Shown here: piece after piece, positions 36,194 through 45,406 of the stretch
Numbering within the stretch: the stretch's first letter is position 1
Layout: every line of letters starts with the position of its first letter
Assembly (NCBI RefSeq): GCF_000710345.2
Contig: NZ_JHEL01000015.1
Span: forward strand, 1,364,001 to 1,428,000
DNA length: 64,000 nt
Direction of reading: 5' to 3'
DNA from: Curtobacterium sp. S6
GTDB taxonomy: Bacteria > Actinomycetota > Actinomycetes > Actinomycetales > Micrococcaceae
Translations under genes and position numbers: made by a program
Notes under the pieces: model-generated
Database searches by the model: none
What the model was told of the DNA's origin: nothing
Seen by the model: only the letters and a program-made list of their open reading frames with translations

Positions 36194-36717
36194 TCGTCGA
36201 CCTCGTAGGTCCCCGTGAGGAAGGCGCGGCCGATCCCGTGGAAGAACAGGTTGAAGTTGACCACGGCCGGGGTGGCGCTCTCGTCGAGGTCCAGTTGCTC
36301 GGTGTCCACCGCGGTCACGCAGAAGATGTAGCGGTGCGCGCCATGCCCGGGAGGCGGCGCCGCACCCGTGAACTCGCGGTTTCCGCCGTCGTTGAGGTGT
36401 TTGATCGCACCCTGGATCTCCTCCGAGGCCCACCCGGTGGACAGCTCGGTGACCGAGGCCGGAATATTCGACACGCACAGGTGCCAGAATCCCGAGGGCG
36501 TCGGCGCATCGGGGTCGTAGCAGGTCACGACGTAGCTCTTGGTGCCTTCGGGAGCGCCGGACCAGGACAGCTGCGGGGCAACATCCTGACCACCGTCGAT
36601 GCCCATGGCACCGGATGCCTGCTCGATCGCCAGCGGCTGCCCTTCGGTCACGTCCGTTGAGGTCAGCGTGAATTCGGGCAGGTCGGGAAGGTCGGCATAG
36701 GGTTCACGATTCAGCAT
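36190..36717 (-). CDS. YbhB/YbcL family (PEBP-like) protein
   Basis: Phosphatidylethanolamine-binding-protein fold of about 175 residues. The family core is visible as PQLSWSGAPEGTKSYVVTCYDPDAPTPSGFWHL and GHGAHRYIFCVTAVD, which form the anion-binding pocket. The biochemical role in bacteria is unknown. ATG 36717 is chosen because GAGGAG precedes it by seven bases; it overlaps the kinase gene by 14 bases. Confidence 0.87.
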   Translation of the reverse strand: MLNREPYADLPDLPEFTLTSTDVTEGQPLAIEQASGAMGIDGGQDVAPQLSWSGAPEGTKSYVVTCYDPDAPTPSGFWHLCVSNIPASVTELSTGWASEEIQGAIKHLNDGGNREFTGAAPPPGHGAHRYIFCVTAVDTEQLDLDESATPAVVNFNLFFHGIGRAFLTGTYEVDE

Positions 36718-37669
36718 GTGGTTTCTCCTCGTGTTGTTGTTCAAAGGTCTCCAGGTCCTCGCGGGTGGGCATGTCAGCGCCGTTCCGCGAGACGGTGATG
36801 GCCGCCGCGGCCGCCGCGCTCCGCAACACCTCGCGTAGCTCTTCCTCGTGCAGGCCCCGAAGCCGGCCGCCGGCGTCGGCGCCGCTCATGCCCCGGGACA
36901 CCAGACCCGAGAGCAGGGCCGCCATCAGTGCGTCCCCCGCACCCACGGTATCGGCCACCGTCACCGCTGGCGGCGCGACGCGCACACCGGCCGAGCCGGT
37001 CGCCTGGGTCAGTCCCCACGGGCCCAGCTGACCGCGGGTCACGACCACAAGGCTCGCCCCGAGGTCCAGCCACGCCCGAGCGGATTCCTCGACGGTTCGG
37101 TGCGGATAGAGCCACAGCAGGTCCTCATCGGAGGCCTTGACCACGTCGGTGAGGGCCACGACGGACTCGGCCCAGGTCCGCGCGTCGCAGGCATCGGGAA
37201 TGATCGTCGGTCGGCAATTGGGATCGTACGAGATCAGCGCGTGGTCGGCGGCCTGCCGGACGGCGTCGAGGACGGTCGACGCGCCGGGTTCGAGCATGGC
37301 CCCGATCGAGCCAACGTGCAGGAGGTCAGTCTCGGCCACCAGCTCCGGTAGCTGCTCCTTCGCGGCGTCGAGATTCCAGTCGAGGCGGAAGCGATAGGTC
37401 GGGGCACCGTCGGCGTCGAGGACGGACTCGGCGACCGAGGTGGGCGAGTCGTCCGGACCCACGGGCAGCTCGACCCCGGAGTCCCGGAGGTGCTCGTCGA
37501 TCACGCTGCCGTGCTCGTCGTTGCCGTAGCGCCCGATGAACCGCGTGGGGTGCCCCAGGCGGGACAATCCCACGGCAACGTTGAGGGGGCTGCCTCCCGG
37601 ATGCGTCCGCGGAGTCGCGCCATCTTTTGTCACGATGTCTACTAGGGCCTCGCCCATGACGGTCAACAT
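36704..37669 (-). CDS. PfkB-family carbohydrate kinase (fructokinase-like)
   Basis: Ribokinase-fold sugar kinase of 321 residues. The N-terminal MGEALVDIV and GGSPLNVAVGLSRLGHPTRFIGRYG bind the sugar; DTVGAGDALMAALLSG is the anion-hole motif carrying the catalytic Asp. The pattern fits fructokinases, though 2-keto-3-deoxygluconate or other sugars are possible. First gene of the kinase-YbhB-HAD-GDPD unit, divergent from the GAPDH gene. Confidence 0.88.
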   Translation of the reverse strand: MLTVMGEALVDIVTKDGATPRTHPGGSPLNVAVGLSRLGHPTRFIGRYGNDEHGSVIDEHLRDSGVELPVGPDDSPTSVAESVLDADGAPTYRFRLDWNLDAAKEQLPELVAETDLLHVGSIGAMLEPGASTVLDAVRQAADHALISYDPNCRPTIIPDACDARTWAESVVALTDVVKASDEDLLWLYPHRTVEESARAWLDLGASLVVVTRGQLGPWGLTQATGSAGVRVAPPAVTVADTVGAGDALMAALLSGLVSRGMSGADAGGRLRGLHEEELREVLRSAAAAAAITVSRNGADMPTREDLETFEQQHEEKPHAES

Positions 37670-37904
37670 ATCGCCAGTCTATCGACCCGAGCGCCGGAGG
37701 AAACCAGCGACGTCGCCCCGGGCGTCGTCCACCCCCTCGAGAGAATGTGTCGAGCGCCACGTTGCTTTACGGCTCGGATTCCCACAATTCGCAACGCCGG
37801 GCCCGCGACATCCTTTACGCTGGGAGGTGCTCAGCACGCAAAGAAGCGTCCCAAGATCATGCCCGGGTCAGCGAAGCCCCGGGTGAGAAAGTGAAGGTCG
37901 TACC
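37670..37904. promoter_or_regulatory. Divergent promoter region, PfkB kinase / GAPDH
   Basis: Noncoding 235 bases. A short palindrome GTGCTCAGCAC near 37828 and promoter-like TTTACGCT at about 37811 lie in the GAPDH leader. No riboswitch or gene is seen. Confidence 0.35.
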
Positions 37905-39347
37905 GTGGCCCGTCCCGTCACCCCTACCGAATGGTCCCGTCGCGAAGAGCTCGCCGAGGCGATGATCCCCCTCATCGGCCGGCTGCACCGCGAGAACCGG
38001 GTGGTCGTGAACATTCACGGCCGGAGCCTGATCAACCAGTCGGTGACCGACATCATCAAGGCCCACCGGTGGGCCCGCCAGATCGATACCGTGGAGCTCA
38101 GCCTCGAGGAGACGTTCCCGATCGTCGAGGCGCTCGGAACCCTGAACCTCGGTCCGGCCTCGGTGGACCTGGCCCGCCTGAATAAATTGCACAAGACCCA
38201 GGGCAACGAGGCCGACCTCAACGGCTGGCTCCGCGGCCAGCTCGCCGAGGCCGTCGACCAGAAGGACGCCGAGGAGCACCCCAGCAAGGACATCGTGCTC
38301 TACGGGTTCGGCCGCATCGGGCGCCTCCTGGCTCGCATCCTGATCGAGCGCGGCCTGGGTTCCGGGCTGAATCTGCGGGCCGTGGTGGTCCGTAAGAACG
38401 GCGAGAACGACCTCTTCAAGCGCGCCTCGCTGCTGCGTCGCGACTCGGTCCACGGCGCCTTCCAAGGCACGATCCAGGTCGACCCCGAAACCAACGTCGT
38501 CAACGCCAACGGCGTGCCGATCCAGTTCATCTATTCTTCGGATCCTTCGACCGTCGACTACACGGAATACGGCATCGACGACGCCCTGGTCATCGACAAC
38601 ACCGGGCGTTGGCGCGACGAAGAGGGGCTCTCCCAGCACCTGAAGTCCAAGGGCGTGTCCAAGGTTCTGCTCACGGCTCCCGGCAAGGGGAACCTGAAGA
38701 ACATCGTCTGCGGCGTCAACGACGACATCATCTCCAAGGACGACCGCATCCTCTCCGCGGCGTCCTGCACGACCAACGCGATCACCCCGGTGCTCAAGGT
38801 GCTGGACGACGAATACGGCGTCAACCACGGGCACGTCGAGACCGTTCACTCGTTCACGAACGACCAGAACCTGATCGACAATTTCCACAAGGGCGACCGT
38901 CGCGGCCGTTCGGCCGCGCTGAACATGGTCCTGACCGAGACCGGCGCCGCGAAGGCCGTCGCCAAGGCACTGCCCCACATGGAAGGCAAGCTGACCGGCA
39001 ACGCCATTCGCGTCCCCACCCCCGACGTATCGATGGCCATCCTGAACCTCCAGCTCGGCAAGGCGCCCGAGTCCAAGGAGACCCTCAACGCGTACCTGCG
39101 CGATATGTCCCTGAACTCGGCCCTGCGCAAGCAGATCGACTACACGGATTCGCACGAGGTCGTCTCGACGGACTTCGTCGGTTCCCGGCGCGCGGGGATC
39201 GTCGACGGGCTGGCCACCATCGTGACCGGCAATTCGGTGGTCGTCTACGTCTGGTACGACAACGAATTCGGATACTCCTGCCAGGTGATCCGCGTGGTGG
39301 AGGAAATGGCCGGGGTTCACCCGACCAGCTTCCCGCACGATGCCTGA
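37905..39347 (+). CDS. gap: Glyceraldehyde-3-phosphate dehydrogenase, long-form
   Basis: NAD(P)-dependent dehydrogenase of the triose-phosphate step. It belongs to the long actinobacterial type of about 480 residues (GapB/Gap2-like), with an extra N-terminal region of about 125 residues that is not Rossmann-like. The nucleotide loop GFGRIGR is at 134-140 and the catalytic Cys288 is in SAASCTTN. The substrate loop and the C-terminal WYDNEFGYSCQV are intact. Long-form enzymes in Corynebacterium favour the gluconeogenic direction; that is inference here. GTG start; strong terminator downstream. Confidence 0.92.
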   Translation: MARPVTPTEWSRREELAEAMIPLIGRLHRENRVVVNIHGRSLINQSVTDIIKAHRWARQIDTVELSLEETFPIVEALGTLNLGPASVDLARLNKLHKTQGNEADLNGWLRGQLAEAVDQKDAEEHPSKDIVLYGFGRIGRLLARILIERGLGSGLNLRAVVVRKNGENDLFKRASLLRRDSVHGAFQGTIQVDPETNVVNANGVPIQFIYSSDPSTVDYTEYGIDDALVIDNTGRWRDEEGLSQHLKSKGVSKVLLTAPGKGNLKNIVCGVNDDIISKDDRILSAASCTTNAITPVLKVLDDEYGVNHGHVETVHSFTNDQNLIDNFHKGDRRGRSAALNMVLTETGAAKAVAKALPHMEGKLTGNAIRVPTPDVSMAILNLQLGKAPESKETLNAYLRDMSLNSALRKQIDYTDSHEVVSTDFVGSRRAGIVDGLATIVTGNSVVVYVWYDNEFGYSCQVIRVVEEMAGVHPTSFPHDA

Positions 39348-39376
39348 TCAGGGCTGATCCGCGGAGTCCCAAACAT

Positions 39377-39420
39377 ACGGCTCGGCGCCGGCATTCTGGT
39401 GGATGCCGGCGCCGAGCCGT
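39377..39420 (+). terminator. Bidirectional terminator between gap and the M18 peptidase gene
   Basis: An 18-bp perfect stem (39377-39394 with 39403-39420, core GGCTCGGCGCCGGCAT) and an eight-base loop, placed between convergent stops. Confidence 0.85.
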
Positions 39421-39450
39421 CTGTCCCCCGCCGAGCTCGCGACCCGCCAG

Positions 39451-40773
39451 CTATCCCATCCGGAAGAAGCCCTCCAGGGCGCGCCGCAGATTCAGGGCGT
39501 CGTCGACGTGGCACATCTCGCGCGCCGAATGCATGGACAGCAAGCCCAATCCGACGTCGATCGTGCGGATCCCTAAGCGGGTCGCGGTGATCGGGCCGAT
39601 CGTCGAGCCGCACGGAACGTTGTTATTCGAGACGAACTCCTGGTAACTGGCGCCGCCCTGCTCGCAGGCCCGGGCCCAGATTCCCGCCCCGACGGCGTCG
39701 GTCGCGTACCGCTGATTCGCGTTGATCTTCAGCAACGGCCCCGCGCCGGGCTCGGGCTGGTTGGCCGGGTCGTGATGTCCGGGGTAATTGGGGTGGACCA
39801 GATGCCCGGCGTCCGAGGACAGGCACACCGACCCCGCGAGGGCGCGGCGGTAGTCTTCCGCTGTACCTCCGCGAGAGGCCGAGATCCGCGCCAAGACGTC
39901 CTCGAGCACGGGCCCCGCGGCGCCGGATCGGGACGTGGAGCCGATCTCCTCGTGGTCGAAGGCCGCCAGCACCAGGGTCCTCGACCCCGCCCGGTCCTCG
40001 GCAGCGGCCGCTCGCAATGCCTCCACGCCCGCGTGCACCGAGGACAGATTGTCCAAGCGCCCCGAGGCGAGGAACTCCGCGGAGGCCCCGAAGAGGCGCG
40101 GCTCCTGGGCGTCGGCGAGCACGACGTCGTACCCGAGGACCTTTTCGGCAGGCACCGGGCGATCCGCGTGCGCGGCGAGAAATTCCAGCACGTCGCCGGG
40201 CTCGGAGCCGGAACCCCAGATGGGCTGGACGTGCTGTTGCCGGTCCAAGGTCAGGCCGTCGTTGACCTTGCGGTCGAGGTGAATCGCCAGCTGCGGGATG
40301 CGCGCGACCGGCCCCGTGGAGACCAGGCGCTCCCCCACGGAGCCGTCCTCCTCCCGGACGGTGAGCCGTCCGGCGAAACGCAGCTCACGGTCGAGCCACG
40401 AGTTCAGCAGCGCGCCTCCGTAGACTTCCACCCCCGCCTGGTGCCAGCCGAAACGGTCCACGGAGGACCGAGGCTTGAGCTTGAAGGACGGGGAATCGGT
40501 GTGAGCGCCGACGATGCTGAAACCGTCGTGAGCCCTCGCGCCCTCGGGAGAGAACCACGCGATCAGCGCTCCGTCGCGGACGATGTACCGCCCGCCCGCC
40601 GAGCCGTCGAAGCCCTCGGTCTCGCGCTGTTCGATGAATCCCGCCGCATCCAGCCGACGGGCGGCCTCGCGGACCGCGTGGAAGGACGACGGCGAGGCCG
40701 TCACGAAGGCGCCGAGGTCCTCGGCGTTCCGGCGTGCTTCATCGCCTGAAATGGTCGGGCTGGCCTGATTCAT
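39451..40773 (-). CDS. apeB: M18 family aspartyl aminopeptidase
   Basis: Zinc aminopeptidase of 440 residues that removes N-terminal acidic residues; cytosolic. Family motifs: VGAHTDSPSFKLKP (first metal His-Asp), SGRLDNLSSVHAG, FDHEEIGSTSRSGAAG (catalytic Glu pair), and SMHSAREMCHVDD at the end. The ATG at 40773 overlaps the stop of the upstream CPBP gene (ATGA), so the two are coupled. Confidence 0.93.
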   Translation of the reverse strand: MNQASPTISGDEARRNAEDLGAFVTASPSSFHAVREAARRLDAAGFIEQRETEGFDGSAGGRYIVRDGALIAWFSPEGARAHDGFSIVGAHTDSPSFKLKPRSSVDRFGWHQAGVEVYGGALLNSWLDRELRFAGRLTVREEDGSVGERLVSTGPVARIPQLAIHLDRKVNDGLTLDRQQHVQPIWGSGSEPGDVLEFLAAHADRPVPAEKVLGYDVVLADAQEPRLFGASAEFLASGRLDNLSSVHAGVEALRAAAAEDRAGSRTLVLAAFDHEEIGSTSRSGAAGPVLEDVLARISASRGGTAEDYRRALAGSVCLSSDAGHLVHPNYPGHHDPANQPEPGAGPLLKINANQRYATDAVGAGIWARACEQGGASYQEFVSNNNVPCGSTIGPITATRLGIRTIDVGLGLLSMHSAREMCHVDDALNLRRALEGFFRMG

Positions 40774-41924
40774 GACTGCCTCCGGGGTGCGGACGGGTGA
40801 TGGGTGGGTGTCGGCGCGGCCTCCGCATTGTGCAGGGCCCAGCCGGGCCATGCCTTGGCGGCTTCCGCGGCCGGACGTTTGGTCTCGATGCGGCGGCGTC
40901 GCGCCATCCACAACACAATGATCGCGTACAGACCGTCGATGACGACCGTCATCACGGCCTCCGACGGGCCGATATCCGTGGCCCCGAACGGGTCCGCCAT
41001 GCCGAAGACGCCCAGCAGGATCGTGGTGAGGTTATTGCTCACGTGCAGGCCGATCGAGGCTTCGAGGCCGCCGGTGGCGATGCACAGGAATCCCGCGATC
41101 GCCGCCAGGATGCCGACGCTGATCAGCCCCCAGAGGTCGTACCCGTGGCTGAGGACAAAGAACGGTAGCGGGAGCAGGATCGCCCAGGCCGGGTGCTTGA
41201 GCCAACGCCCGATGGTCTGCATGAGGTAACCGCGAAAGGCCATTTCTTCGCCGACGCACTGGATGGGCACCAGGATGATCGCGGCGATCAGAAGCCACCA
41301 GGTCACCGCCCCGTGGACCGACGGGCTCGGAAGCGCTCCGCCGAGGCCCAGCCCGACGGCCTGCGCCACGACGAACACGACCAGGCCCACCACGAAGCAC
41401 AGGCCCAACCATCCCCAGCGCACGCGGCCGACCACCGAGAACAACAGCCCCAGGGGCCGGGGTCCCATGAAGAATCTGGCCAAAAGGACGCACGGGGCCA
41501 TGACCGCGATGCTCAGGAACATCAACGCGAACCGCGACGGATGCTCGAGCATTCCGTCGGGGTATCCGTTCGGACCGATCGTCACCGCCGGGCCGCCCGT
41601 GAGCGTCGAGGAAGCAAGCATGAGGATCGAGATCAGCAGGGCGAGGACCAGATACAACGGTCCCGAAATGGCGAGCTCGACCAGGGGCTTCCACCAGCGG
41701 TGGGTCGGGTCGGAACGCCACAGCCGGTGGTACGGCAGGTCGTCGAGCGGCACGGGGTTCAGGGGAGGAGCGCCGGCCTCGCGGTAGGCCCGCGCGGCTT
41801 CGAGGCTCGCGCGGTCGCCGCCGAGTGGACCTCCCGCCGGTGTTTGGTCGGCGAGGGGGGACCGGGAGAAACCCGTCGAAAATTCTGGATCGGGGTGTCT
41901 CGGTCTGCCGGCGTCATTTTCCAT
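40770..41924 (-). CDS. CPBP family intramembrane glutamic endopeptidase
   Basis: Membrane protein of 384 residues with about eight helices. The ABI/CPBP signature EExxxR is at Glu226-Glu227 (GEEMAFRGYL), followed by FFVLSHGYDLWG and HVSNNL, giving the catalytic His and Asn of this protease family. The N-terminal 80 residues are polar and cytosolic. The start is the ATG at 41924. Its stop overlaps the M18 start. The substrate is unknown; some members process or confer immunity to peptides. Confidence 0.85.
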   Translation of the reverse strand: MENDAGRPRHPDPEFSTGFSRSPLADQTPAGGPLGGDRASLEAARAYREAGAPPLNPVPLDDLPYHRLWRSDPTHRWWKPLVELAISGPLYLVLALLISILMLASSTLTGGPAVTIGPNGYPDGMLEHPSRFALMFLSIAVMAPCVLLARFFMGPRPLGLLFSVVGRVRWGWLGLCFVVGLVVFVVAQAVGLGLGGALPSPSVHGAVTWWLLIAAIILVPIQCVGEEMAFRGYLMQTIGRWLKHPAWAILLPLPFFVLSHGYDLWGLISVGILAAIAGFLCIATGGLEASIGLHVSNNLTTILLGVFGMADPFGATDIGPSEAVMTVVIDGLYAIIVLWMARRRRIETKRPAAEAAKAWPGWALHNAEAAPTPTHHPSAPRRQS

Positions 41925-42132
41925 GACCCTCAGTTTAGGGGCTGGATCCGACGCCGTTCCAGGCGGGGCCAAACCCGGCCGGCAGCGGGGCGCTCCGGGA
42001 TGGCGCAGTTCATCTCAGAATTGAGAATTCTTGCTAAATACCCCGATATATCTTGGCGCACTATGGGAACCAAGGCAGAATATTCTGACAATATAGAAAT
42101 TGTTAACCACAGACCTTGACGAAGGAATTCCC
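41925..42132. promoter_or_regulatory. AT-rich divergent promoter region
   Basis: 208 bases, AT-rich from about 42010, with a palindrome GAATATTC near 42079 and several TATA-like stretches, ahead of the gene at 42133. No coding potential is seen. Confidence 0.35.
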
Positions 42133-43602
42133 ATGGGCCTCCGCTTTAATCCACCGCCAAATTGGCCGAAACCGCCCGAAGGCTGGAGGCCGGACCGCGG
42201 CTGGCGCCCGGATCCGCAGTGGGGCCCTGCTCCGCAGGGTTGGCCGTTCTGGGTCGATCAGCAGGGCAACCCCGTCGCCTCGGATCGGCCCGAGGACCCC
42301 TCGGTGGTGCCCGAGGAACCCGGCTCTTCCCCCACGGGCCAGGCAGGCTCGCAATCGTTTGCCCAGGACCAGCCGGCGACCGGGGACGACCGCTCAACGG
42401 GCGGAGGTTCCAGCGCGGCGTCGGGGGCCGGGGCATCGGCAGCCCCCGGTTCATCGACCGAGGGGGTCTCCCCCGAGGGTGAACATGGCGACGCGGGCGC
42501 CGCTGGCGCGGCCGCCGGTGCGAGCGGCGGCTCCTCTCAGGCCGGCCCCGGCCCGAATCACGGTCAGGGCCACGACCCGAGGCCCGGCTCAGGAAATGAA
42601 TTTCAGCGCGGCGCCGAGAATTCGGGATCCCCCGAAACTCAGCAATATCCCCAGCAGGCGTGGGGTGAGTCACCCCAGAATAATCAGCAGGGCCACCAGT
42701 ATGCCGGGCAATACGCCCCGAATGGTCAGCAGGGAAATCAATGGAACCAGCCGCCGAAGAAAAAGAATTTCTTCACGAGTGCGGCCGGAATCCTGTCGAT
42801 CATCGGCGCCGTGCTGCTGGTCCTCATCGTCCTGCTGGTCCTGGCCCTGACGGGGGTCATCGGCGGACACAAGGACGATTCGGAAACCTCGCAGGCGGCG
42901 TCGAACTCTTCGGCGGCCAGCTCATCGAGCGATTCGGACGCGTCCGGAGGGTCTTCTGAGAGCGCTTCGGCCCAGGCCTCGGCCAGCGGTCAGGGCCCGA
43001 GCGGGACCAAGCCCGAGCAAAAGAACATCCCCGCCAACGACGCCACCCCGGTGGTCGAGTTCTCCGGCTCCGGGGATCAGACCGTCAAGACCGACAAGCT
43101 CGCCGACGACAAGATCTACTACGTGGATTACTGGTACGAGGGAGAATCCAACTTCGCGATCTGGGGCGTCGACGACAAGGGTGAGCGCGGTGGCCTCTAC
43201 GCCAACGACATCGATTCGAGCGTCGGCTCCAGCTGGTTGGACCAGATGGGCATTTACGGAAACCCCAAGGCGCTCACCGTGGAAGGCGACGGCAAATGGG
43301 AGATGAAGGTCTACGACTCCAACGCGGTCCAGTCGAAGGGCGATAAGACCCTGGGATCCACCGGAACCGTGGCCTTCGCCTACCAAGGCCCGAAGAAGAC
43401 CGGCTCGTTCACGAACCTCGGCGACGAGAGCGTCCAGGTAGAGGCCTATAACCTCAAGGGAGATTCCGTGTTCCACGAGAACGTCGAAGAGGGCAAGAAG
43501 GCCACCCTGGACTTCCCGGAAGCGGTCAAGGACGACCAAACGGTCTTGGTCCAGGTTTCCACGACCCACGCCGACACCGCATGGAAGATCGAGTATCACT
43601 GA
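42133..43602 (+). CDS. Low-complexity membrane-anchored protein with N-terminal Pro/Trp repeats
   Basis: Protein of 489 residues. The N-terminal 45 residues hold NPPPNWPKPPEGW, GWRPDPQWGPAPQGW and FW, a Pro-Trp motif like DUF2510-type cytoplasmic tails of actinobacterial membrane proteins. A long Gly/Ser/Ala/Gln/Pro-rich linker follows to about 205, then KKKNFF and a single transmembrane helix (about 211-236). A Ser/Ala linker then leads to an extracellular domain (about 305-489) of beta-rich look (VVEFSGSGDQTVKTDKL, YYVDYWYEGESNFAIWGV). The topology (Lys before the helix) puts the C-terminus outside. Function unknown; probably a surface sensor or envelope-associated protein. Confidence 0.75.
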   Translation: MGLRFNPPPNWPKPPEGWRPDRGWRPDPQWGPAPQGWPFWVDQQGNPVASDRPEDPSVVPEEPGSSPTGQAGSQSFAQDQPATGDDRSTGGGSSAASGAGASAAPGSSTEGVSPEGEHGDAGAAGAAAGASGGSSQAGPGPNHGQGHDPRPGSGNEFQRGAENSGSPETQQYPQQAWGESPQNNQQGHQYAGQYAPNGQQGNQWNQPPKKKNFFTSAAGILSIIGAVLLVLIVLLVLALTGVIGGHKDDSETSQAASNSSAASSSSDSDASGGSSESASAQASASGQGPSGTKPEQKNIPANDATPVVEFSGSGDQTVKTDKLADDKIYYVDYWYEGESNFAIWGVDDKGERGGLYANDIDSSVGSSWLDQMGIYGNPKALTVEGDGKWEMKVYDSNAVQSKGDKTLGSTGTVAFAYQGPKKTGSFTNLGDESVQVEAYNLKGDSVFHENVEEGKKATLDFPEAVKDDQTVLVQVSTTHADTAWKIEYH

Positions 43603-43628
43603 CCCTCGGTAGTTCCCGAGCAGAGTCA

Positions 43629-43669
43629 GAGAACCGAGCGATCCGAGAATTTCGGGTCGCTCGGTTCTC
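43629..43669 (+). terminator. Terminator upstream of the pxpBC-like gene
   Basis: A 13-bp perfect stem (GAGAACCGAGCGA at 43629-43641 with 43657-43669), with a further nested CCGA/TCGG pairing in the loop. Confidence 0.8.
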
Positions 43670-43729
43670 GTTGGGGTGCACGTCGCCACCGGCGCGGGAC
43701 ACTACGATGGGACAAATGGAGAGACCCTC

Positions 43730-45406
43730 ATGACCCAGGACACGGCCGGTGCGGCCCGTCAGAGAACCACACATGCGGTGGGACGATCGGCGATGCTCGT
43801 CCAATGCCCCGACATCGGCGATGTCCTGGCCTTGCACGCGGCGTTACTCAAGGCGCCCCTGCCGAACCAGCTCGAGCTCATCCCGGCCGCGACGACCGTC
43901 CTGGTCCGCTTCAGATCCCGCCTGACGCGGCGGGCGGCCCATGAGGCCGCGGAGGCCCTTCGCACGCTGCGCGGGGAGGCCGACGCCGCGACCGAATCCG
44001 GCACCGTGGAGATCCCCGTCCTGTACCGGGGCGAAGACCTCGAGGACGTCGCCGAGCATCTGGGCATTACCCCCGAGGCGGTCATCGACCGGCACGCCCA
44101 CCAGGAGTGGACGGCCGCTTTTTCCGGGTTCTCCCCCGGGTTCGCGTACCTCGTGCCGGCGGACGCCCGCCCCGAAGCGTCGCTGACCGTTCCCCGGCGG
44201 GCGAGCCCTCGCACCAAGGTTCCGGCGGGGTCCGTGGCCTTGGCCGGTGACTTCTCGGCGGTCTACCCCAGCGATTCTCCCGGCGGTTGGCAGCTGATCG
44301 GCACCACCGATACCCCCGTTTGGGACCTCGACCGCGAGGTTCCCGCCATCATCACGCCCGGGACACACGTCCGCTTCTCGCCCACGCGCGAAACCGTGGA
44401 ATTACAAGAATCCCGACCCGCCGCGCCGCCCGAACCCGGCGAGGACGCGGCCTTGCGCATCGACGCTCCGGGCCTCTCGACCATCGTCCAGGACGCGGGG
44501 CGAAGCGGCCACATCGACTGGGGCGTCAGCCCGTCCGGGTGGGCCGACCCGGAGGCCGCGCGCTCCGCCAATCGTCTGGTGGGCAACGAGGCCGCCGCGA
44601 GCGTCCTCGAGAACACCGCGGGCGGTCTGGCCCTGACCGCGCTGAAGGACACCGTGCTCGCCGTGACCGGGGCCCGCGCCGAGGTCAGCGTCGCGGGCGA
44701 GACCGCGCGCCGCATCCCGAACGACCGGCCCTTCGCGATGCTGGCCGGGGAACGCCTCTCGATCGGCCCAACCTCCCGGGGTCTCCGGGTGTACGTGGCT
44801 GCGCGCGGCGGATTCGAGGTGGCCCCGGTGCTCGGCAGCGCGGCCACGGACACCCTTGCCCGCCTCGGGCCGCCCTCGTTGACCCGCGGCAGCGCGGTGC
44901 GCCTCGGACCACAACCGCACCACGCCGTGGTGCCGGAGCTTCCGTCCGTGCCACTGCCCGAGACGGAGGCCGTGAACGACATCCCGGTTTCTCCCGGCCC
45001 ACGTTCCGGCTGGTTCACCCCGGAATCCCTCGACGCGATGGCAGGCTTCACCTGGCAGGTCACCCAGGAGAGCAACCGCGTCGGCGTCCGGCTCGCGCCG
45101 CGGGACGATTCCGAGGAGGAATCGCCCCTCATCCGGACCCAAGAGGCCCAGGACCGGGAGTTACCCAGCGAGGGCATCGTCGCCGGGTCGATCCAGGTTC
45201 CGCCCAACGGAAACCCGGTGATTTTCATGGCCGATCATCCCGTCACCGGCGGATATCCCGTGATCGGCGTCGTGGAACCCGAGCATCTGCGCCTGCTGGC
45301 CCAGGCGCCACCGGGGACCGCGATCCGCCTGCTCCTCGACAGCCCAGAGTCCCCCGCCGGACAACACACGACCACCACGGAGAACACCACATGCGCAAAG
45401 TCCTGA
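43730..45406 (+). CDS. Fused PxpB-PxpC (5-oxoprolinase subunit / KipI-KipA-like)
   Basis: Protein of 558 residues combining both halves normally made separately. Residues about 15-210 are the KipI/PxpB domain (FSGFSPGFAYLVPADARPEASLTVPRRASPRTKVPAGSVALAG). About 240-535 are the KipA/PxpC biotin-dependent carboxyltransferase-like domain (LSTIVQDAGRSGHIDWGVSPSGWADPEAARSANRLVGN and QESNRVGVRL). With PxpA such proteins hydrolyse 5-oxoproline (pyroglutamate) to glutamate using ATP. A PxpA/YcsF gene is not in the window. It overlaps the biotin carboxylase gene by 16 bases, so the two are coupled. ATG 43730 has GGAG upstream. Confidence 0.85.
   Translation: MTQDTAGAARQRTTHAVGRSAMLVQCPDIGDVLALHAALLKAPLPNQLELIPAATTVLVRFRSRLTRRAAHEAAEALRTLRGEADAATESGTVEIPVLYRGEDLEDVAEHLGITPEAVIDRHAHQEWTAAFSGFSPGFAYLVPADARPEASLTVPRRASPRTKVPAGSVALAGDFSAVYPSDSPGGWQLIGTTDTPVWDLDREVPAIITPGTHVRFSPTRETVELQESRPAAPPEPGEDAALRIDAPGLSTIVQDAGRSGHIDWGVSPSGWADPEAARSANRLVGNEAAASVLENTAGGLALTALKDTVLAVTGARAEVSVAGETARRIPNDRPFAMLAGERLSIGPTSRGLRVYVAARGGFEVAPVLGSAATDTLARLGPPSLTRGSAVRLGPQPHHAVVPELPSVPLPETEAVNDIPVSPGPRSGWFTPESLDAMAGFTWQVTQESNRVGVRLAPRDDSEEESPLIRTQEAQDRELPSEGIVAGSIQVPPNGNPVIFMADHPVTGGYPVIGVVEPEHLRLLAQAPPGTAIRLLLDSPESPAGQHTTTTENTTCAKS

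Noticed and set aside
37857-39338. 493-residue minus-strand open frame
   Set aside because: Antisense shadow of the GAPDH gene.
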